Positions 51,018 to 60,999 of a stretch of DNA of 64,000 bases are shown in pieces. The stretch spans positions 248,001 through 312,000 of the forward strand of contig NZ_BANX01000011.1 in the NCBI RefSeq assembly GCF_000334455.1, written 5' to 3'. A program made the position numbers and the translations under genes. The notes beneath the pieces were generated by a model. It made no database searches, had not been told where the DNA came from, and saw nothing but the letters and a program-made list of their open reading frames with translations. The stretch comes from Gordonia soli NBRC 108243 (GTDB lineage Bacteria; Actinomycetota; Actinomycetes; Mycobacteriales; Mycobacteriaceae). Position 1 is the first letter of the stretch. Each line of letters starts with the position of its first letter.

Positions 51018-52667
51018 TCAGGAACGCGAGCGTCGGGACTTCTTGCGCGGCGGGGGCAGTGCGCCCTCGGCCCGCAGACGTGCCGCGTGCTCGGCGAGCG
51101 CATCGACCAGATCCGGGATCGACGCGGACTCGGGTTGCACGTCCACGCGCAGACCGAATTCCGTTGCCGTCTCGGCGGTCTTGGGGCCGATGCACGCGAC
51201 GATGGTGCGCGCGTGCGGCTTCCCTGCGATGCCGACGAGGTTGCGGACCGTCGAGCTCGAGGTGAAGCAGACGGCGTCGAATCCACCGGTCTTGATCATC
51301 TCGCGGGTCTCGGCAGGCGGCGGTGCCGCACGCACGGTGCGGTACGCGGTCACGTCGTCGATCTCCCAGCCGCGCTCACGCAATCCCTCGGACAGCGTCT
51401 CGGTCGCGATGTCGGCGCGCGGCAACAGGATCCGGTTGACCGGATCGAAGACGTCATCGTACGGCGGGAAGTCGTCGAGCAGGCCGAGTGAGGACTGCTC
51501 GCCGGAGGGGATCAGCTCCGGGTTGATGCCGAAGGTGCGCACCTTCTCGGCCGTCGCCTCGCCGACGCAGGCGATCTTGACACCGGAGAACGCACGGGCG
51601 TCCAGTCCGAACTCGGCGAACTTCTCCCACACGGCGCGCACGGCGTTGGTGGAGGTGAACACGACCCACTGGTAGCGGCCGTCGACGAGTCCCTTGACCG
51701 CGCGCTCCATCTGCGCCGGGCTCCGCGGCGGCTCGACCGCGATGGTCGGGACCTCCTTGGGGATGGCACCGTGGCTGACGAGACGTTCGCTCATGTCGCC
51801 TGCCTGATCCTTGGTGCGTGGCACCAGGACGGTCCAGCCGTAGAGCGCCCGCGACTCCCACCACGAGAGCTTGCTGCGCTGGCTGACGACCTTGCCGACT
51901 GTCAGGATCAGCGGCCCGCTGAGGGCGTTGCCCTGCTCGTTGAGCGTGGCCAGGGTGGCTTCGATGGTGCGCTGCGCGCAGGTGGTGCCGTTCACGGTGA
52001 TCGCGACCGGCGTCTGCGCGGCAAGACCGTGTTCGGTCAGCGCGCTCGCGGTCTCGGCGAGGTGTCCGGCGGTGGCGTGCAGCACCAACGGTCCGGGGGC
52101 CGCCGCCAGGGCTGCCCAGTCGACCTCGCCGCGGACGTCGGCCTCGGTGTGGCCCGAGCCCAGCGGCATACCTGCGTAGCTGGGCACCACGGAGGCGGCA
52201 GGCAGTCCGGGCAGTACCTCGAACTGCACCGACGACCGGGCCACTGCGTTGACCTCGGCGAGCACGGGATCGGTGGTGAGCGGGTCGCCTGCGACGACGC
52301 GGACCACGTCCACGCCGGTCTTCGCTGCGGCGACCAGGGTCTTGGCGACCTCGGCGGGATCACCCAACGCGGGATGGACCACCGACGACTCGTCCTGGGA
52401 GTCGGCGTCGGTCGTCGATCCGTCGGCGTTCTCCGCGGCCTGCTCCGCCTTGGCGGTCTCGCGCGCGGAACGGCGGTCGTCGGCGGGGTCCTCGCGGTGG
52501 GCGGCCCCGATCAGGGACACGACCGCGGCGGGGACGTCCGGATCGATGTAGGCCGTCGTCGCGCGGGTGATCACGGTGCGCGCACGCACCGTCAGCAGTT
52601 CCGGATCCCCGGGTCCCGACCCGACGAACAGGATCCGCCCCGGACTGGCCTTCTTCGTACGGCTCAT
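51018..52667 (-). CDS. hemD: Fused uroporphyrinogen-III methyltransferase-like / uroporphyrinogen-III synthase
   Basis: A 549-residue fusion. The N-terminal half has the methyltransferase (CobA/SUMT) pattern ILFVGSGPGDPELLTVRA, VVAGDPLTTDPVLAEV and YAGMPLG, and the C-terminal half has the HemD pattern TVLVPRTKDQAGDMSERLVSHGAIPKEVPTI, WVVFTSTNAVRAVWEKF and DAVCFTSSSTVRNLVGIAG. HemD closes hydroxymethylbilane to uroporphyrinogen III; the first half would feed siroheme/cobalamin. A charged insert (about residues 70-115) interrupts the methyltransferase part, so its activity is uncertain. ATG 52667; 111 bases separate it from hemC. Confidence 0.9.
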   Translation of the reverse strand: MSRTKKASPGRILFVGSGPGDPELLTVRARTVITRATTAYIDPDVPAAVVSLIGAAHREDPADDRRSARETAKAEQAAENADGSTTDADSQDESSVVHPALGDPAEVAKTLVAAAKTGVDVVRVVAGDPLTTDPVLAEVNAVARSSVQFEVLPGLPAASVVPSYAGMPLGSGHTEADVRGEVDWAALAAAPGPLVLHATAGHLAETASALTEHGLAAQTPVAITVNGTTCAQRTIEATLATLNEQGNALSGPLILTVGKVVSQRSKLSWWESRALYGWTVLVPRTKDQAGDMSERLVSHGAIPKEVPTIAVEPPRSPAQMERAVKGLVDGRYQWVVFTSTNAVRAVWEKFAEFGLDARAFSGVKIACVGEATAEKVRTFGINPELIPSGEQSSLGLLDDFPPYDDVFDPVNRILLPRADIATETLSEGLRERGWEIDDVTAYRTVRAAPPPAETREMIKTGGFDAVCFTSSSTVRNLVGIAGKPHARTIVACIGPKTAETATEFGLRVDVQPESASIPDLVDALAEHAARLRAEGALPPPRKKSRRSRS

Positions 52668-52778
52668 GGGTTCGCACTCTCCTGCCCTCAGCACAGGGCT
52701 GCAGTTCCTTCTGCTACCGGAGTCGCGAACAGGTGTCCGACGGATACGACCCGCGCACCGTCGACGTCGTGACCGCGT

Positions 52779-53732
52779 CTACGGTGGCGAACCGTGGCCG
52801 ACGAGCGCTCCCGCTCCCAGCTCCAGCAGTTCGGCGGCGAGATCTTTGCCGAGTTGGATCGCGCGATCGAGCGGACCCACCCTCGAGGCCCGGATCACGT
52901 CGGATCCGTCCTCGGCCGCGACTGCCGCACGAAGCGACAGCTCGGCGAAGATGCGCCCGTCGTCGTCGATAGACTCGACCACCTCGGCGATCGCTCCGAC
53001 CGGCGCTGTGCACCCGGCCTCGAGGGCCGCGAGCACTGCTCGCTCGGCGTCGATCGCCACGCGGGTGGACTCATCGTCCAACGCGGCGAGTGTTCTCACC
53101 AGTTCGGCATCGTCGGAGCGGCACTCCACGGCCAAGGCCCCCTGCGCCGGTGCCGGTAGCAGGACCACCGGATCGAACGCCTCGGTGACCTCGTCGGTCC
53201 TGCCGATGCGGACTAGTCCGGCGCGGGCGACCACGACTGCGTCGAGTTCGCCGCTGGCGACTTTGCCCAACCGAGAATCAAGGTTGCCTCGTAGGGGGCG
53301 GATTTCCAAACCGAGACCCAATGCTCTAAGCTGCGCCGCCCGCCGTGGCGCCGAGGTACCGACCGTCGACCCCGGAGGTAGCTCGCCGAGGACCATGCTG
53401 TCCCGGCTGACCAGCGCATCTCGGGGATCCGCACGCGGCGGGACGGCCGCGATCGTGAGCCCCTCCTCGGGTGCTGTCGGCAGGTCTTTGTAGGAGTGCA
53501 CGGCGACGTCGATCTCGTCGTTGTGCAGCGCGACGCGGATGGCGGTGGTGAACACCCCGACGCCGATCTCGGCGACCGGCGCGGCCGACGCATCACCCGC
53601 GGTCTTGATGATGACCAACTCGGCGGGATGGCCGGCCTCGGTCAGCGCGTCGGCGATGGTCTGCGCTTGAGTGGTGGCCAGCTGGGAACCACGGGTGCCG
53701 ATCCGGATGACGCCCGTTGCTGCCCCGGTCAC
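52779..53732 (-). CDS. hemC: Hydroxymethylbilane synthase (porphobilinogen deaminase)
   Basis: A 317-residue enzyme polymerising four porphobilinogens. It starts [22 protein letters not shown], contains [10 protein letters not shown], the [26 protein letters not shown] loop and the dipyrromethane-binding cysteine in [15 protein letters not shown] near residue 240. GTG 53732 overlaps the hemA stop (GTGA). Part of the rex-hem operon. Length and motifs are normal. Confidence 0.95.
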   Translation of the reverse strand: MTGAATGVIRIGTRGSQLATTQAQTIADALTEAGHPAELVIIKTAGDASAAPVAEIGVGVFTTAIRVALHNDEIDVAVHSYKDLPTAPEEGLTIAAVPPRADPRDALVSRDSMVLGELPPGSTVGTSAPRRAAQLRALGLGLEIRPLRGNLDSRLGKVASGELDAVVVARAGLVRIGRTDEVTEAFDPVVLLPAPAQGALAVECRSDDAELVRTLAALDDESTRVAIDAERAVLAALEAGCTAPVGAIAEVVESIDDDGRIFAELSLRAAVAAEDGSDVIRASRVGPLDRAIQLGKDLAAELLELGAGALVGHGSPP

Positions 53733-55240
53733 TCCCCCGACCCCGGGGTCATCGGACGACCGGACTCACCCTGACGGCCGGTCTCTGCGAGCCCGGACTG
53801 GGTTACATGGCCGGTCTCTGCGAGCCCGGACTGGGTTGCATGGCCGGTCTCTGCGAGCCCGGACTCGGCAGCCGAGACGGACTCAGCGGCGCCCGGCTTG
53901 AGCTCGAACAACTCGCGCAGCGCCTCGGCGTAGTGGTCGCCGTTCGGCGTGGACGCGAGCTGCTTCACCCGCACCGTCGGTGCGTGCAGCAACTTGTCGA
54001 CGACCCGGCGGACGGCCTTGGCGACCTCGTCGCGCTGCGGGTCGTCCAAGCCGGGGAGACGGGTCTCGAGTCGGAGGATCTCGGCCTCGACCACCTCGGC
54101 GGCACGATGCCGGAGCGCGGCGACCGTCGGGGTGACCTCGGCCTGTCGCTGGTGGGTGAGGTAGTCGGCGAGTTCGGCGGCGACGATCGACCGTGCCGCG
54201 AGCGTGTCGTTCTCGGCGGCCTGGGTCTCGGAGTCGCCGCGGAGGCCCTCGATGTCGACGACGTGGACACCCGGCAGCCGGGCGGCGGCAGGATCGACGT
54301 TGCGCGGCAGTCCGAGATCGCAGATCACAAGCGGGGCGTCGACGGTTCGCGCAGCCAGAGCGGAGTGCACCTCGCCGACACTGATCACCGATCCGACCGA
54401 CCCGGTACAGGCGACGACGACGTCTGCGGTGGCCATCGCGGCGGGCAGTTCGTCGAGTCCGACCCCGCGCGCGGCGACACCGTGGTTGGTCGCCACGTTG
54501 GCGGCGAGGTGTCGGGCCTTGGCCACCGTGCGGTTGACCACCACCAGCTCGTCGACACCGTCGCGGGCCAGGTGTGCGGTCGCGAGGCCACCCATGGCGC
54601 CCGCACCGACGACGACGGCCGATCGCAGCCCGGCTGGTCGGGCGTGCCCGACCTCGGCATCACGGGCCTCGGTGTCACGGGTATCGACGTCGTGCACGTC
54701 GGCTGTACCCAGAAGGGCCTTGGCCCGGTGCAGACCGACCGAGACCACCGACGCACCTGCTCGGTCGATCCCGGTCTCGGTGTGCACCCGCTTGCCGACG
54801 CGTAGCGCCTGCTGGGCCAGCTCGTGCAGGACGCGCCCGGCGGACTTGTTGTCGTCGGCGTTGAGGTAGGCGTTGCGGATCTGGCCGAGGATCTGCTGCT
54901 CACCGACGACCAGCGAGTCCAGGCCGGCAGCGACGGTGAACAGATGCTCGACCGCAGCCTCGGAGTAGCGCACGTACGCGTGCCGGGTCATCTCGTTGAC
55001 GGTCATCCCGGAGTGATCTCCCAGGACCGATCCGACGGCCTCGAGAGCCGGGTGGAAGGCATCGACGACGGCGTAGACCTCGACACGGTTGCAGGTCGAC
55101 ACGAGCATCGCCTCGGAGATCGCGTGGGACGTGAGCAGTGCGTCGACCAGCTTGGGGCGGTCGTGATCGGACACCGCGAGCCGCTCCAGTACCTCCACCG
55201 GGGCACTCCGGTGGGACACCCCGAACAACAGAACACTCAC
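53729..55240 (-). CDS. hemA: Glutamyl-tRNA reductase with repeated C-terminal tail
   Basis: A 503-residue enzyme reducing glutamyl-tRNA to glutamate-1-semialdehyde, the first committed C5 heme step. The nucleophilic Cys is in [16 protein letters not shown] near residue 50, with [29 protein letters not shown] following. The Rossmann motif is [24 protein letters not shown]. Two oddities: a charged insert just before that motif ([23 protein letters not shown]) and a C-terminus of SGLAETGH-type repeats from a 33 bp DNA repeat, which together explain about 35 residues more than mycobacterial HemA. GTG overlaps the Rex stop. Confidence 0.93.
   Translation of the reverse strand: MSVLLFGVSHRSAPVEVLERLAVSDHDRPKLVDALLTSHAISEAMLVSTCNRVEVYAVVDAFHPALEAVGSVLGDHSGMTVNEMTRHAYVRYSEAAVEHLFTVAAGLDSLVVGEQQILGQIRNAYLNADDNKSAGRVLHELAQQALRVGKRVHTETGIDRAGASVVSVGLHRAKALLGTADVHDVDTRDTEARDAEVGHARPAGLRSAVVVGAGAMGGLATAHLARDGVDELVVVNRTVAKARHLAANVATNHGVAARGVGLDELPAAMATADVVVACTGSVGSVISVGEVHSALAARTVDAPLVICDLGLPRNVDPAAARLPGVHVVDIEGLRGDSETQAAENDTLAARSIVAAELADYLTHQRQAEVTPTVAALRHRAAEVVEAEILRLETRLPGLDDPQRDEVAKAVRRVVDKLLHAPTVRVKQLASTPNGDHYAEALRELFELKPGAAESVSAAESGLAETGHATQSGLAETGHVTQSGLAETGRQGESGRPMTPGSGE
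53776..53866 (-). repeat. 33 bp tandem repeat in the end of hemA
   Basis: Two full 33 bp units (53776-53808, 53809-53841) and a 25 bp partial encode [11 protein letters not shown] / [11 protein letters not shown]-type units in frame. One base differs between the full copies. Confidence 0.9.
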
Positions 55241-56034
55241 GCGGTCACCGTCTCTTCACCCATCACGGTCTCGTCCTTCTGCGCAGGCACGCCACCGGTC
55301 GGGGACCCGTCGTGGCCCCGTGTCGATCCGTCGTTCCGTGCCGGTCCCTGCGGGCTGCGGGAGGCGTTGAACGCGAGTACCTGTAGCTCCAAGGCTAGAT
55401 CAACCTGTCTGACGGCGACATCGGTGTCCGCTGAGAGAGACACCGGCGTGATGTTCAGCACCTGCCGGACACCCACCGCCACGAAGGCGTCGCAGGCCGC
55501 CTGGGCGTGTTCGTCGGCCGTGGCGATGACGCCGATCTCGATCCTGGGCCCCTCGGGATCCCCGCAGACGGCCTCGATCGCGGACAACGGCCGGATCGTC
55601 GGGCCGTCCTCCTCCAGTGCGGTTCCGACGAGGCCCTCGTCGGCGTCGAAGAGCGCAGCCACCCGGAAGCCACGCCCGAATCCCGTGTGCGCCAACAGCG
55701 CGAGCCCGAGGCGGCCGGCACCGGCGAGTGCGACGGTGTGCGTGCTGTCGGTGTGCAGCGCCATCTTGATACGCGCGGTGAGGCGACTGACGTCGTAGCC
55801 GACCCCACGGACTCCGTTGGCGCCGACGTGGGAGAGGTCCTTGCGGAGGATCGCCGAGTTCACGTTGGCGGCGGTCGCGAGTTGGACGCTGGAGGCGATG
55901 AGCACGCCGCGCTCGCTGAACCGGCGGAGCACGTGGAGGTACGCGGCCAGCCGGGCGACCGTCGGTTCCGGGATGGGTGCGGGCTCGGATATGTCGGACG
56001 GTGAGCCGTCGGCGTCCGAGTCTCTCCCCCTCAC
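55237..56034 (-). CDS. rex: Redox-sensing transcriptional repressor Rex
   Basis: A 265-residue NAD(H)-sensing repressor. The winged helix is [46 protein letters not shown] near residues 40-85, and the Rossmann NAD loop is [19 protein letters not shown], a GxGxLG form. Rex represses respiratory and heme genes when NADH/NAD is low and leaves DNA at high NADH. It heads the hemA-C-D-B operon as in Streptomyces, and a palindromic Rex operator lies just upstream, so it should control its own operon. GTG 56034 with GAGG upstream is used; upstream frame is untranslated. Confidence 0.93.
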   Translation of the reverse strand: MRGRDSDADGSPSDISEPAPIPEPTVARLAAYLHVLRRFSERGVLIASSVQLATAANVNSAILRKDLSHVGANGVRGVGYDVSRLTARIKMALHTDSTHTVALAGAGRLGLALLAHTGFGRGFRVAALFDADEGLVGTALEEDGPTIRPLSAIEAVCGDPEGPRIEIGVIATADEHAQAACDAFVAVGVRQVLNITPVSLSADTDVAVRQVDLALELQVLAFNASRSPQGPARNDGSTRGHDGSPTGGVPAQKDETVMGEETVTA

Positions 56035-56089
56035 GACACCCTCTTCCTCGCTGCTTCCACCACGACGATTGATCCAGGGTATACCCGGC

Positions 56090-56103
56090 GTGAACGTGTT
56101 CAC
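56090..56103. promoter_or_regulatory. Rex operator
   Basis: GTGAAC-GT-GTTCAC is a perfect dyad that fits the Rex consensus TGTGAANNNNTTCACA at 12 of 14 core positions. It lies 56 bp upstream of the rex start, consistent with autoregulation of the rex-hem operon. Confidence 0.75.
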
Positions 56104-56241
56104 CTGCCGCCCCTGCGCGGAGTGGCGCCGCACGTCGGGGCCCATCCGACCTACCCGGTCGGCCAGGTCACGTGTACGCGGTAGGGAGCCTCGCAGACCT
56201 GGCTCGGCGGAACCGGGCGGTGGCGTCGGCACCAATCCGCG

Positions 56242-56502
56242 TCAGCGAGCCGCCCGGGCGGTCAGATCGGCGCGCAGACGGGGCTCGTCGACTTCCCAGT
56301 AGCTGTGCTCGACACCGTCGAGGAGGACCACCGGCAGACGATCGCCGTACTCCGCGCGCAGAGTGGGATCCCCGGCCCCGGCGGCCGCGTCGACATCGAG
56401 GATCTCGACGTCGATGTCGTGGTCGGCCGCGATCCGCGACAGATCACGCTGCGCTGCCGCACAGGCGGAACAGTTCGCGCGGGTCAACAGCGTCAGGGCC
56501 AT
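56242..56502 (-). CDS. Glutaredoxin-like protein (DUF836 type)
   Basis: An 86-residue thioredoxin-fold protein with the motif RANCSACAAAQRDL near residue 10 (CxxC), the cis-Pro loop PVVLLDGVEHSYWEVD and a C-terminal helix. It is the Rv0508-like glutaredoxin found next to hemA in mycobacteria. ATG 56502 follows a strong AGGAGG site. It is oriented like rex, about 140 bases upstream of the Rex operator, and may be a separate transcript. Confidence 0.85.
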   Translation of the reverse strand: MALTLLTRANCSACAAAQRDLSRIAADHDIDVEILDVDAAAGAGDPTLRAEYGDRLPVVLLDGVEHSYWEVDEPRLRADLTARAAR

Positions 56503-56772
56503 TCGTTCCTCCTGTGCGGGCGCGGGACGATCCGCGCCGCCGGCCGGCTCGATCCGGCAATCTCGTTCCGGCCGTCTCGAACCAGCCGGGGTGCGGCCAG
56601 TCTGCCAGTCGAGGTCGACCCACGATGGTCCCGCCGGTGACCCGACCACCGCGCCCACCACGACGCGACGGACCTCACCCGACGCGCCGATCACATCCGG
56701 GGTACCGATCATCTAGGGTGGGACGCGAGGTGCTTCGACACCCGCACAGGCACATGGCGTGGGAGGTGTCCA

Positions 56773-57999
56773 GTGAGTGAAGGCCCTGGTGGGGCTGCTG
56801 ATCGCGACGATTCGGATGCCGTCCGTGGTGACGCCGAATCCGCGACTCCGGCGGCCCAGGGGAATCGCCACGAGGAACACGACGACAGGCCTGCCGACGA
56901 CGTGAACGGCGCGGACTGGCAAGGTGCAGACTCGCACGGCGGGGACTGGCACGGCGAGGACTGGGAGCGGCACGCCGACGATGTCGACGGGGGCGACTTC
57001 GATGACGACCTCGACGAGGGCGCCGAGGATGCCGACGACGACGGCGACGAGGACAGTCGGGTCGCCGCCTGGATCACCGAACGGGCCAGTGCCGCGACCG
57101 GCCGCTTCCGGCAGACCGCCCACGAACTCCGCCAGGCTCTGGCCGGTGAGGCGAGTGCGAAGGCGGCCGTCGACTCGCTGCGCGCACGCCCCGACGCCGA
57201 AGTCGAGCCCACCGACGTCCCACCGGACCTCACCGCCGCCGCCTTCTTCGACGTTGACAACACGCTCGTACAGGGCGCGTCGATCGTGCACTTCGCACGC
57301 GGCCTGGCATCGCGAAAGTACTTCTCGTACAGCGACGTCCTCGACTTCGCATGGACGCAGGCCAAATTCCGCATCACCGGCAAGGAGAACGCCCAGGACG
57401 TCGCCGAGGGGCGGGAGAAGGCGCTGTCGTTCATCGCCGGCCGCCCGACGTCGGAGCTCATCGAGCTGGGCGAGGAGATCTACGACGACTTCATCGCCGA
57501 CAAGATCTGGCCGGGCACCCGCGCGCTCGCGCAACGGCATCTCGATAACGGACAGCAGGTATGGCTGGTGACGGCCACACCGGTCGAACTGGCCCAGACC
57601 ATCGCCGAACGTCTCGGCCTCACCGGTGCGCTCGGCACCGTCGCAGAGAGCGTCGACGGTGTGTTCACCGGTCGGCTCGTCGGCGACATCCTGCACGGGC
57701 CGGGCAAGGCCCACGCAGTGCGCGCATTGGCGATCCGAGAGGGCCTGAACCTCAAGCGCTGCACCGCGTATTCGGACTCCCACAACGACGTGCCGATGCT
57801 GTCGCTGGTCGGCACCGCGGTCGCGATCAACCCCGACGCCGACCTGCGCGACGTCGCCAAGGTACGCGGCTGGGAGATGTACGACTTCCGGACGGCCCGC
57901 AAGGCGGCGAAGGTCGGGGTCTCGTCGGCCCTGGCGCTCGGCGCGGCGGGTGGTACCGCAGCGGCTGCGGTGCGACTGTTCCGCCACAGCCAGGGTTGA
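56773..57999 (+). CDS. HAD-IB family hydrolase (SerB1-like) with acidic His-rich N-terminus
   Basis: A 408-residue phosphatase-fold protein. Residues about 155-405 are the HAD-IB core: [13 protein letters not shown] (motif I Asp nucleophile), [10 protein letters not shown] (motif II), the [19 protein letters not shown] motif III/IV Asp pair and a C-terminal helix near the membrane-like [17 protein letters not shown]. Family members act as phosphoserine or phosphatidyl phosphatases; the substrate is not fixed by these motifs. The N-terminal 150 residues are a low-complexity Asp/Gly/His/Trp region ([19 protein letters not shown] and long Asp runs). GTG start at 56773, divergent from the glutaredoxin-like gene. 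Syntenic with Rv0505c. Confidence 0.82.
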   Translation: MSEGPGGAADRDDSDAVRGDAESATPAAQGNRHEEHDDRPADDVNGADWQGADSHGGDWHGEDWERHADDVDGGDFDDDLDEGAEDADDDGDEDSRVAAWITERASAATGRFRQTAHELRQALAGEASAKAAVDSLRARPDAEVEPTDVPPDLTAAAFFDVDNTLVQGASIVHFARGLASRKYFSYSDVLDFAWTQAKFRITGKENAQDVAEGREKALSFIAGRPTSELIELGEEIYDDFIADKIWPGTRALAQRHLDNGQQVWLVTATPVELAQTIAERLGLTGALGTVAESVDGVFTGRLVGDILHGPGKAHAVRALAIREGLNLKRCTAYSDSHNDVPMLSLVGTAVAINPDADLRDVAKVRGWEMYDFRTARKAAKVGVSSALALGAAGGTAAAAVRLFRHSQG

Positions 58000-58362
58000 G
58001 TCAGGTTCTCCCGAGCCTGGGCCGCGGGTCGGAGGACCGGCGACTCAGCTCCTGTGATGGGCTGAACACCGAAACCCGCCCGGCTGCAACCGAAAACCAC
58101 CCAGGACCCGCTCGCGGATGCCTTTACGGTCGCGAGAGCTCGCCGGCGGGCGGATTTCGGGACGGACCGGGCGGATTCGGGACCGACCCCGGGGCAGGAC
58201 GGGCCGACCGGGCCCGGGCCATGCGGGATCACGCGCCTGACCCCTCCAGCCGGATTACTGACACCTGAGCGACCACAACCGTGCACCGTCCACACCAACA
58301 CACCCGTGAAGTGTCAGAAATCCGAGAACCCGCGGGCACCCGACCTCAGAGCGCGCCGGACC
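58000..58362. other. Convergent intergenic region with element copy 3
   Basis: A 363 bp gap between the HAD gene and the alcohol dehydrogenase, with no supported gene. It has a near-repeat of GGGCGGATTTCGGGAC at about 58148-58187 and the third copy of the 73-74 bp element at 58251-58324, 39 bases from the dehydrogenase stop. Confidence 0.75.
58251..58324. repeat. Dispersed 74 bp palindrome-ended element, copy 3
   Basis: Ends CGGATTACTGACAC and GTGTCAGAAATCCG are a near-perfect 14 bp inverted repeat (13 of 14). The interior is diverged but shares the AGCG-CC and CCACAC features with copies 1 and 2. Like them it lies at a convergent gene junction. Confidence 0.8.
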
Positions 58363-59526
58363 TCAGAGCGCGCTGACCGAACTCGTCGGGTCGACGAGCA
58401 CCTTGGCGTGGCGGTCTGCTCCACCGAGTGCATCGAAGGCGGCGGGTACACCGTCGAGCCCGACGGTCGCCGTCACGAGCGGCCCGGCGTCGACCGTTCC
58501 GTCGGCGATCATGTGCAACGTCTCGCGGAACTCGGCCGGGTCGTAGGCGAACACGAACCTCAGGTCGATCTCCTTGTTGATCGCCATCGTGGGTCGGAAC
58601 GAGTCGGCCTCCATGCACACACCGACCACCACGACACGGGAGCGGAACGGAGCATTCGAGATGATGTGCTCGATGATGCCCGGCACGCCGACGCACTCGA
58701 AGACGACCGGCCCACGGGGCGTCGCGCCGACCTTCTCGGCGGCCCGGATGGCCTTCCACCACGGCAGGCCCGGCACCCGACGCAGGTTGTGCATCGCGCT
58801 GAAGGCCGTGTCGAAGAGATCGGTCGCCCGGGTGAGGTACTTGCCGGCGCGGGCGGCGGCCTCCCATGGATCGTCGACCACCGGATCCACCACGATGTCG
58901 GCGCCGCACTCGCGGGCGAGTGCCCGCCGGCCGTCGGACGGATCGCTCGCCACGACCGCTTTCACGCCGGCGGCCTTGAGCATCAGGATCACGGCGAGTC
59001 CGATGGGACCACAACCGATGACCACCCCGACGTCACGTTTGCCGATCTCACCTCGACGCACCGCGTGGTGCGCGACGGCCAGCGGTTCGGTGAGCGCTGC
59101 CTGCTCGGGAGACACCCCGTCGGGCACCTCCATGGTCATGTCCTCGGACGCCACCACGAAGTCGGCGTAGGCGCCGGGTGCCAGCGCCGACAGACCGGTG
59201 AGGTGCACGGCGTCACCGGATTTCAGCATCGGGAGGCTCACCACGGCGGTGCCCGGCTTCCACCGGGACCGGCACTTGGGGCCGTAGGAGACCACTTCGC
59301 CGGCGAACTCGTGTCCCATCACCACCGACTCGTCGGAGCGCATGAAGGCGCCGTACCCGACCTCCGCGGCGACGTCGGCGCTGGCATCGCAGTGCGTGCG
59401 GGCGTGGAGATCGGAGCCACAGATCCCTGCGCGCGTCACCCGGAGCAGCACCTGCCCCGGTCCGGGGACCGGCGTCGGCAGGTCGACGACCTCCAGTTCA
59501 CCGTTGCGACAGACCATCGCCTTCAT
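58363..59526 (-). CDS. Zinc-dependent medium-chain alcohol dehydrogenase
   Basis: A 387-residue MDR enzyme. The catalytic zinc ligands are in GICGSDLHAR (Cys) and GHEFAGEVV (His-Glu), and the NAD-binding segment is GVVIGCGPIGLAVILMLKAAGVKAVVASDP. The structural-zinc Cys cluster of classical enzymes is absent (PKCRSRWKPG instead). A longish insert follows SPEQAALTEPLAVAHHAVRR. Substrate unknown. ATG 59526 gives the standard MKAMVCRNGELEV start. Confidence 0.86.
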   Translation of the reverse strand: MKAMVCRNGELEVVDLPTPVPGPGQVLLRVTRAGICGSDLHARTHCDASADVAAEVGYGAFMRSDESVVMGHEFAGEVVSYGPKCRSRWKPGTAVVSLPMLKSGDAVHLTGLSALAPGAYADFVVASEDMTMEVPDGVSPEQAALTEPLAVAHHAVRRGEIGKRDVGVVIGCGPIGLAVILMLKAAGVKAVVASDPSDGRRALARECGADIVVDPVVDDPWEAAARAGKYLTRATDLFDTAFSAMHNLRRVPGLPWWKAIRAAEKVGATPRGPVVFECVGVPGIIEHIISNAPFRSRVVVVGVCMEADSFRPTMAINKEIDLRFVFAYDPAEFRETLHMIADGTVDAGPLVTATVGLDGVPAAFDALGGADRHAKVLVDPTSSVSAL

Positions 59527-59700
59527 GCACCACCCCTTGCTCACCGAGACCACGGAATCGACACTCTCAGCCCTCGGTCCGGCGTCGGTGTCTCGTCTAC
59601 CGATCCAAGCCGCAACCGGGCGGACGTGTGGGAGAACGGGGAGATCCGACCGACGCCGGGGACCTGCGAGACGACCAAGAATCAGATGATCAGCAGGCCG

Positions 59701-60864
59701 TCAGCCGAAGTAGACGCTGCCCCGACGGCTGAGCATGCGGAAGAGCGTCTGCTGGATCTCTTCCCGGACGTGATCGGTGAGGTCGAAGACGACCATCGGA
59801 TCGTCGGCCGACGACTCGTCATACGAGCCGGTCTCGATCGGGCGCCCGAAGTGGATGTGCCACTTGGACGGCAGCGGCACCAGGCCCAGCGGTCCGAGCC
59901 ACGGAAAGGTGGGCGTGACGGGGAGATACGGGAGACCCAAGACCTTTGCGAGCGGCTTCAGATCGCTGAGCATCGGGTAGATCTCCTCGGACCCGACGAT
60001 CGACACCGGGATGATCGGTGCCGCGTTGCGCAGCGCCGTGGTGACGAATCCGCCGCGGCCGAACCGCTGCAGCTTGTACCGATCCTTGTAGAGCTTTCCG
60101 ATCCCCTTGTAGCCCTCCGGCCACACCGCGGTCAGCTCGCCCGCGCGCAGCAGACGGTCGGCGTCGTTGTTGCAGGCGAGTGTCGCGCCGATCCGGCGGG
60201 CCAGTTCGCTCACACCGGGGGTGTCGAAAGCCATGTCGGCGGCCAGGACTCGCAGGTGTCGTCCGGTCGGGTGGTTGTCGCGGACCGCTAGTGATGTCAT
60301 CACCGCGTCCACCGGGATCGTCCCGGCGTGGTTGGCCACCAGCAGCGCGCCGCCCTCGACGGGCAGGTTCTCGATTCCGCTCACCTCGACGCGGAACCAC
60401 TTCTGGTACACCTGCCGGATCGCGGGGAACCAGACCGACTCGGTGAAGTGCGGATCGAAGCCGAACTCGTCGACCTCGTAGTCGCCCGTCATCCGTTCAC
60501 GGATGAACGAGGCGGCCGACGTCAGCGAGTCGGCGACGGTGCCGCGGAGCCCGCCGAGACTGAAGAACGGACTCGACGTCGACGGACCGCGATGCTCGGC
60601 ACCCAGCGAGCGGGCCAACCGGACCTCGTCGTTGATCGGCATCACCTGAGCCGACGACTCGGCGAAGCCATCGGTATTCGGATGTCCGCGGTTCTCTTGC
60701 GGCACACCAGTTCTCGAGTCGCGCGGGGCGGGCTGCTGACTCGGATGTCGACGTTTGCCCTGATCGGCGGCACGCGGATCTGCACCACCCCGAGGGGTCG
60801 CGTAGAGCTGGATCACCTTCGCGGTGCGTGCGTCGGTCGCGCCGCCACCTGCCAAGATGCTCAC
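59701..60864 (-). CDS. PlsC-like acyltransferase
   Basis: A 387-residue protein. The acyltransferase motif I is VANHAGTIPVDAV (NHxxxxD) near residue 182, motif II the FDTPGVSELARRIG region, motif III ELTAVWPEGYKGIGKLYKDRYKLQRFGRGG (PEG) and motif IV APIIPVSIVG. It should acylate a glycerol-phosphate-like or envelope lipid acceptor. An N-terminal ~100-residue charged stretch precedes the domain. Start at GTG 60864 or the adjacent GTG 60867 is preferred. It follows the epimerase gene on the same strand, as in mycobacterial Rv0501-Rv0502. Confidence 0.84.
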   Translation of the reverse strand: MSILAGGGATDARTAKVIQLYATPRGGADPRAADQGKRRHPSQQPAPRDSRTGVPQENRGHPNTDGFAESSAQVMPINDEVRLARSLGAEHRGPSTSSPFFSLGGLRGTVADSLTSAASFIRERMTGDYEVDEFGFDPHFTESVWFPAIRQVYQKWFRVEVSGIENLPVEGGALLVANHAGTIPVDAVMTSLAVRDNHPTGRHLRVLAADMAFDTPGVSELARRIGATLACNNDADRLLRAGELTAVWPEGYKGIGKLYKDRYKLQRFGRGGFVTTALRNAAPIIPVSIVGSEEIYPMLSDLKPLAKVLGLPYLPVTPTFPWLGPLGLVPLPSKWHIHFGRPIETGSYDESSADDPMVVFDLTDHVREEIQQTLFRMLSRRGSVYFG

Positions 60865-60999
60865 CACCTCATCGGTCGTCGATGGAAACGGACAATCGTA
60901 CGGTTGAGAGTGCGCCCGGGCCGTACTTGGTCTGGCGACCAAGTCTACGACCTACACCCCTCCTGTGCACCCGCTGTGGTCAACACCACCGCGGAACGG

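Noticed and set aside
58306-60291. A 661-codon plus-strand frame
   Set aside because: Antisense to the alcohol dehydrogenase and acyltransferase, whose motifs are intact on the minus strand.
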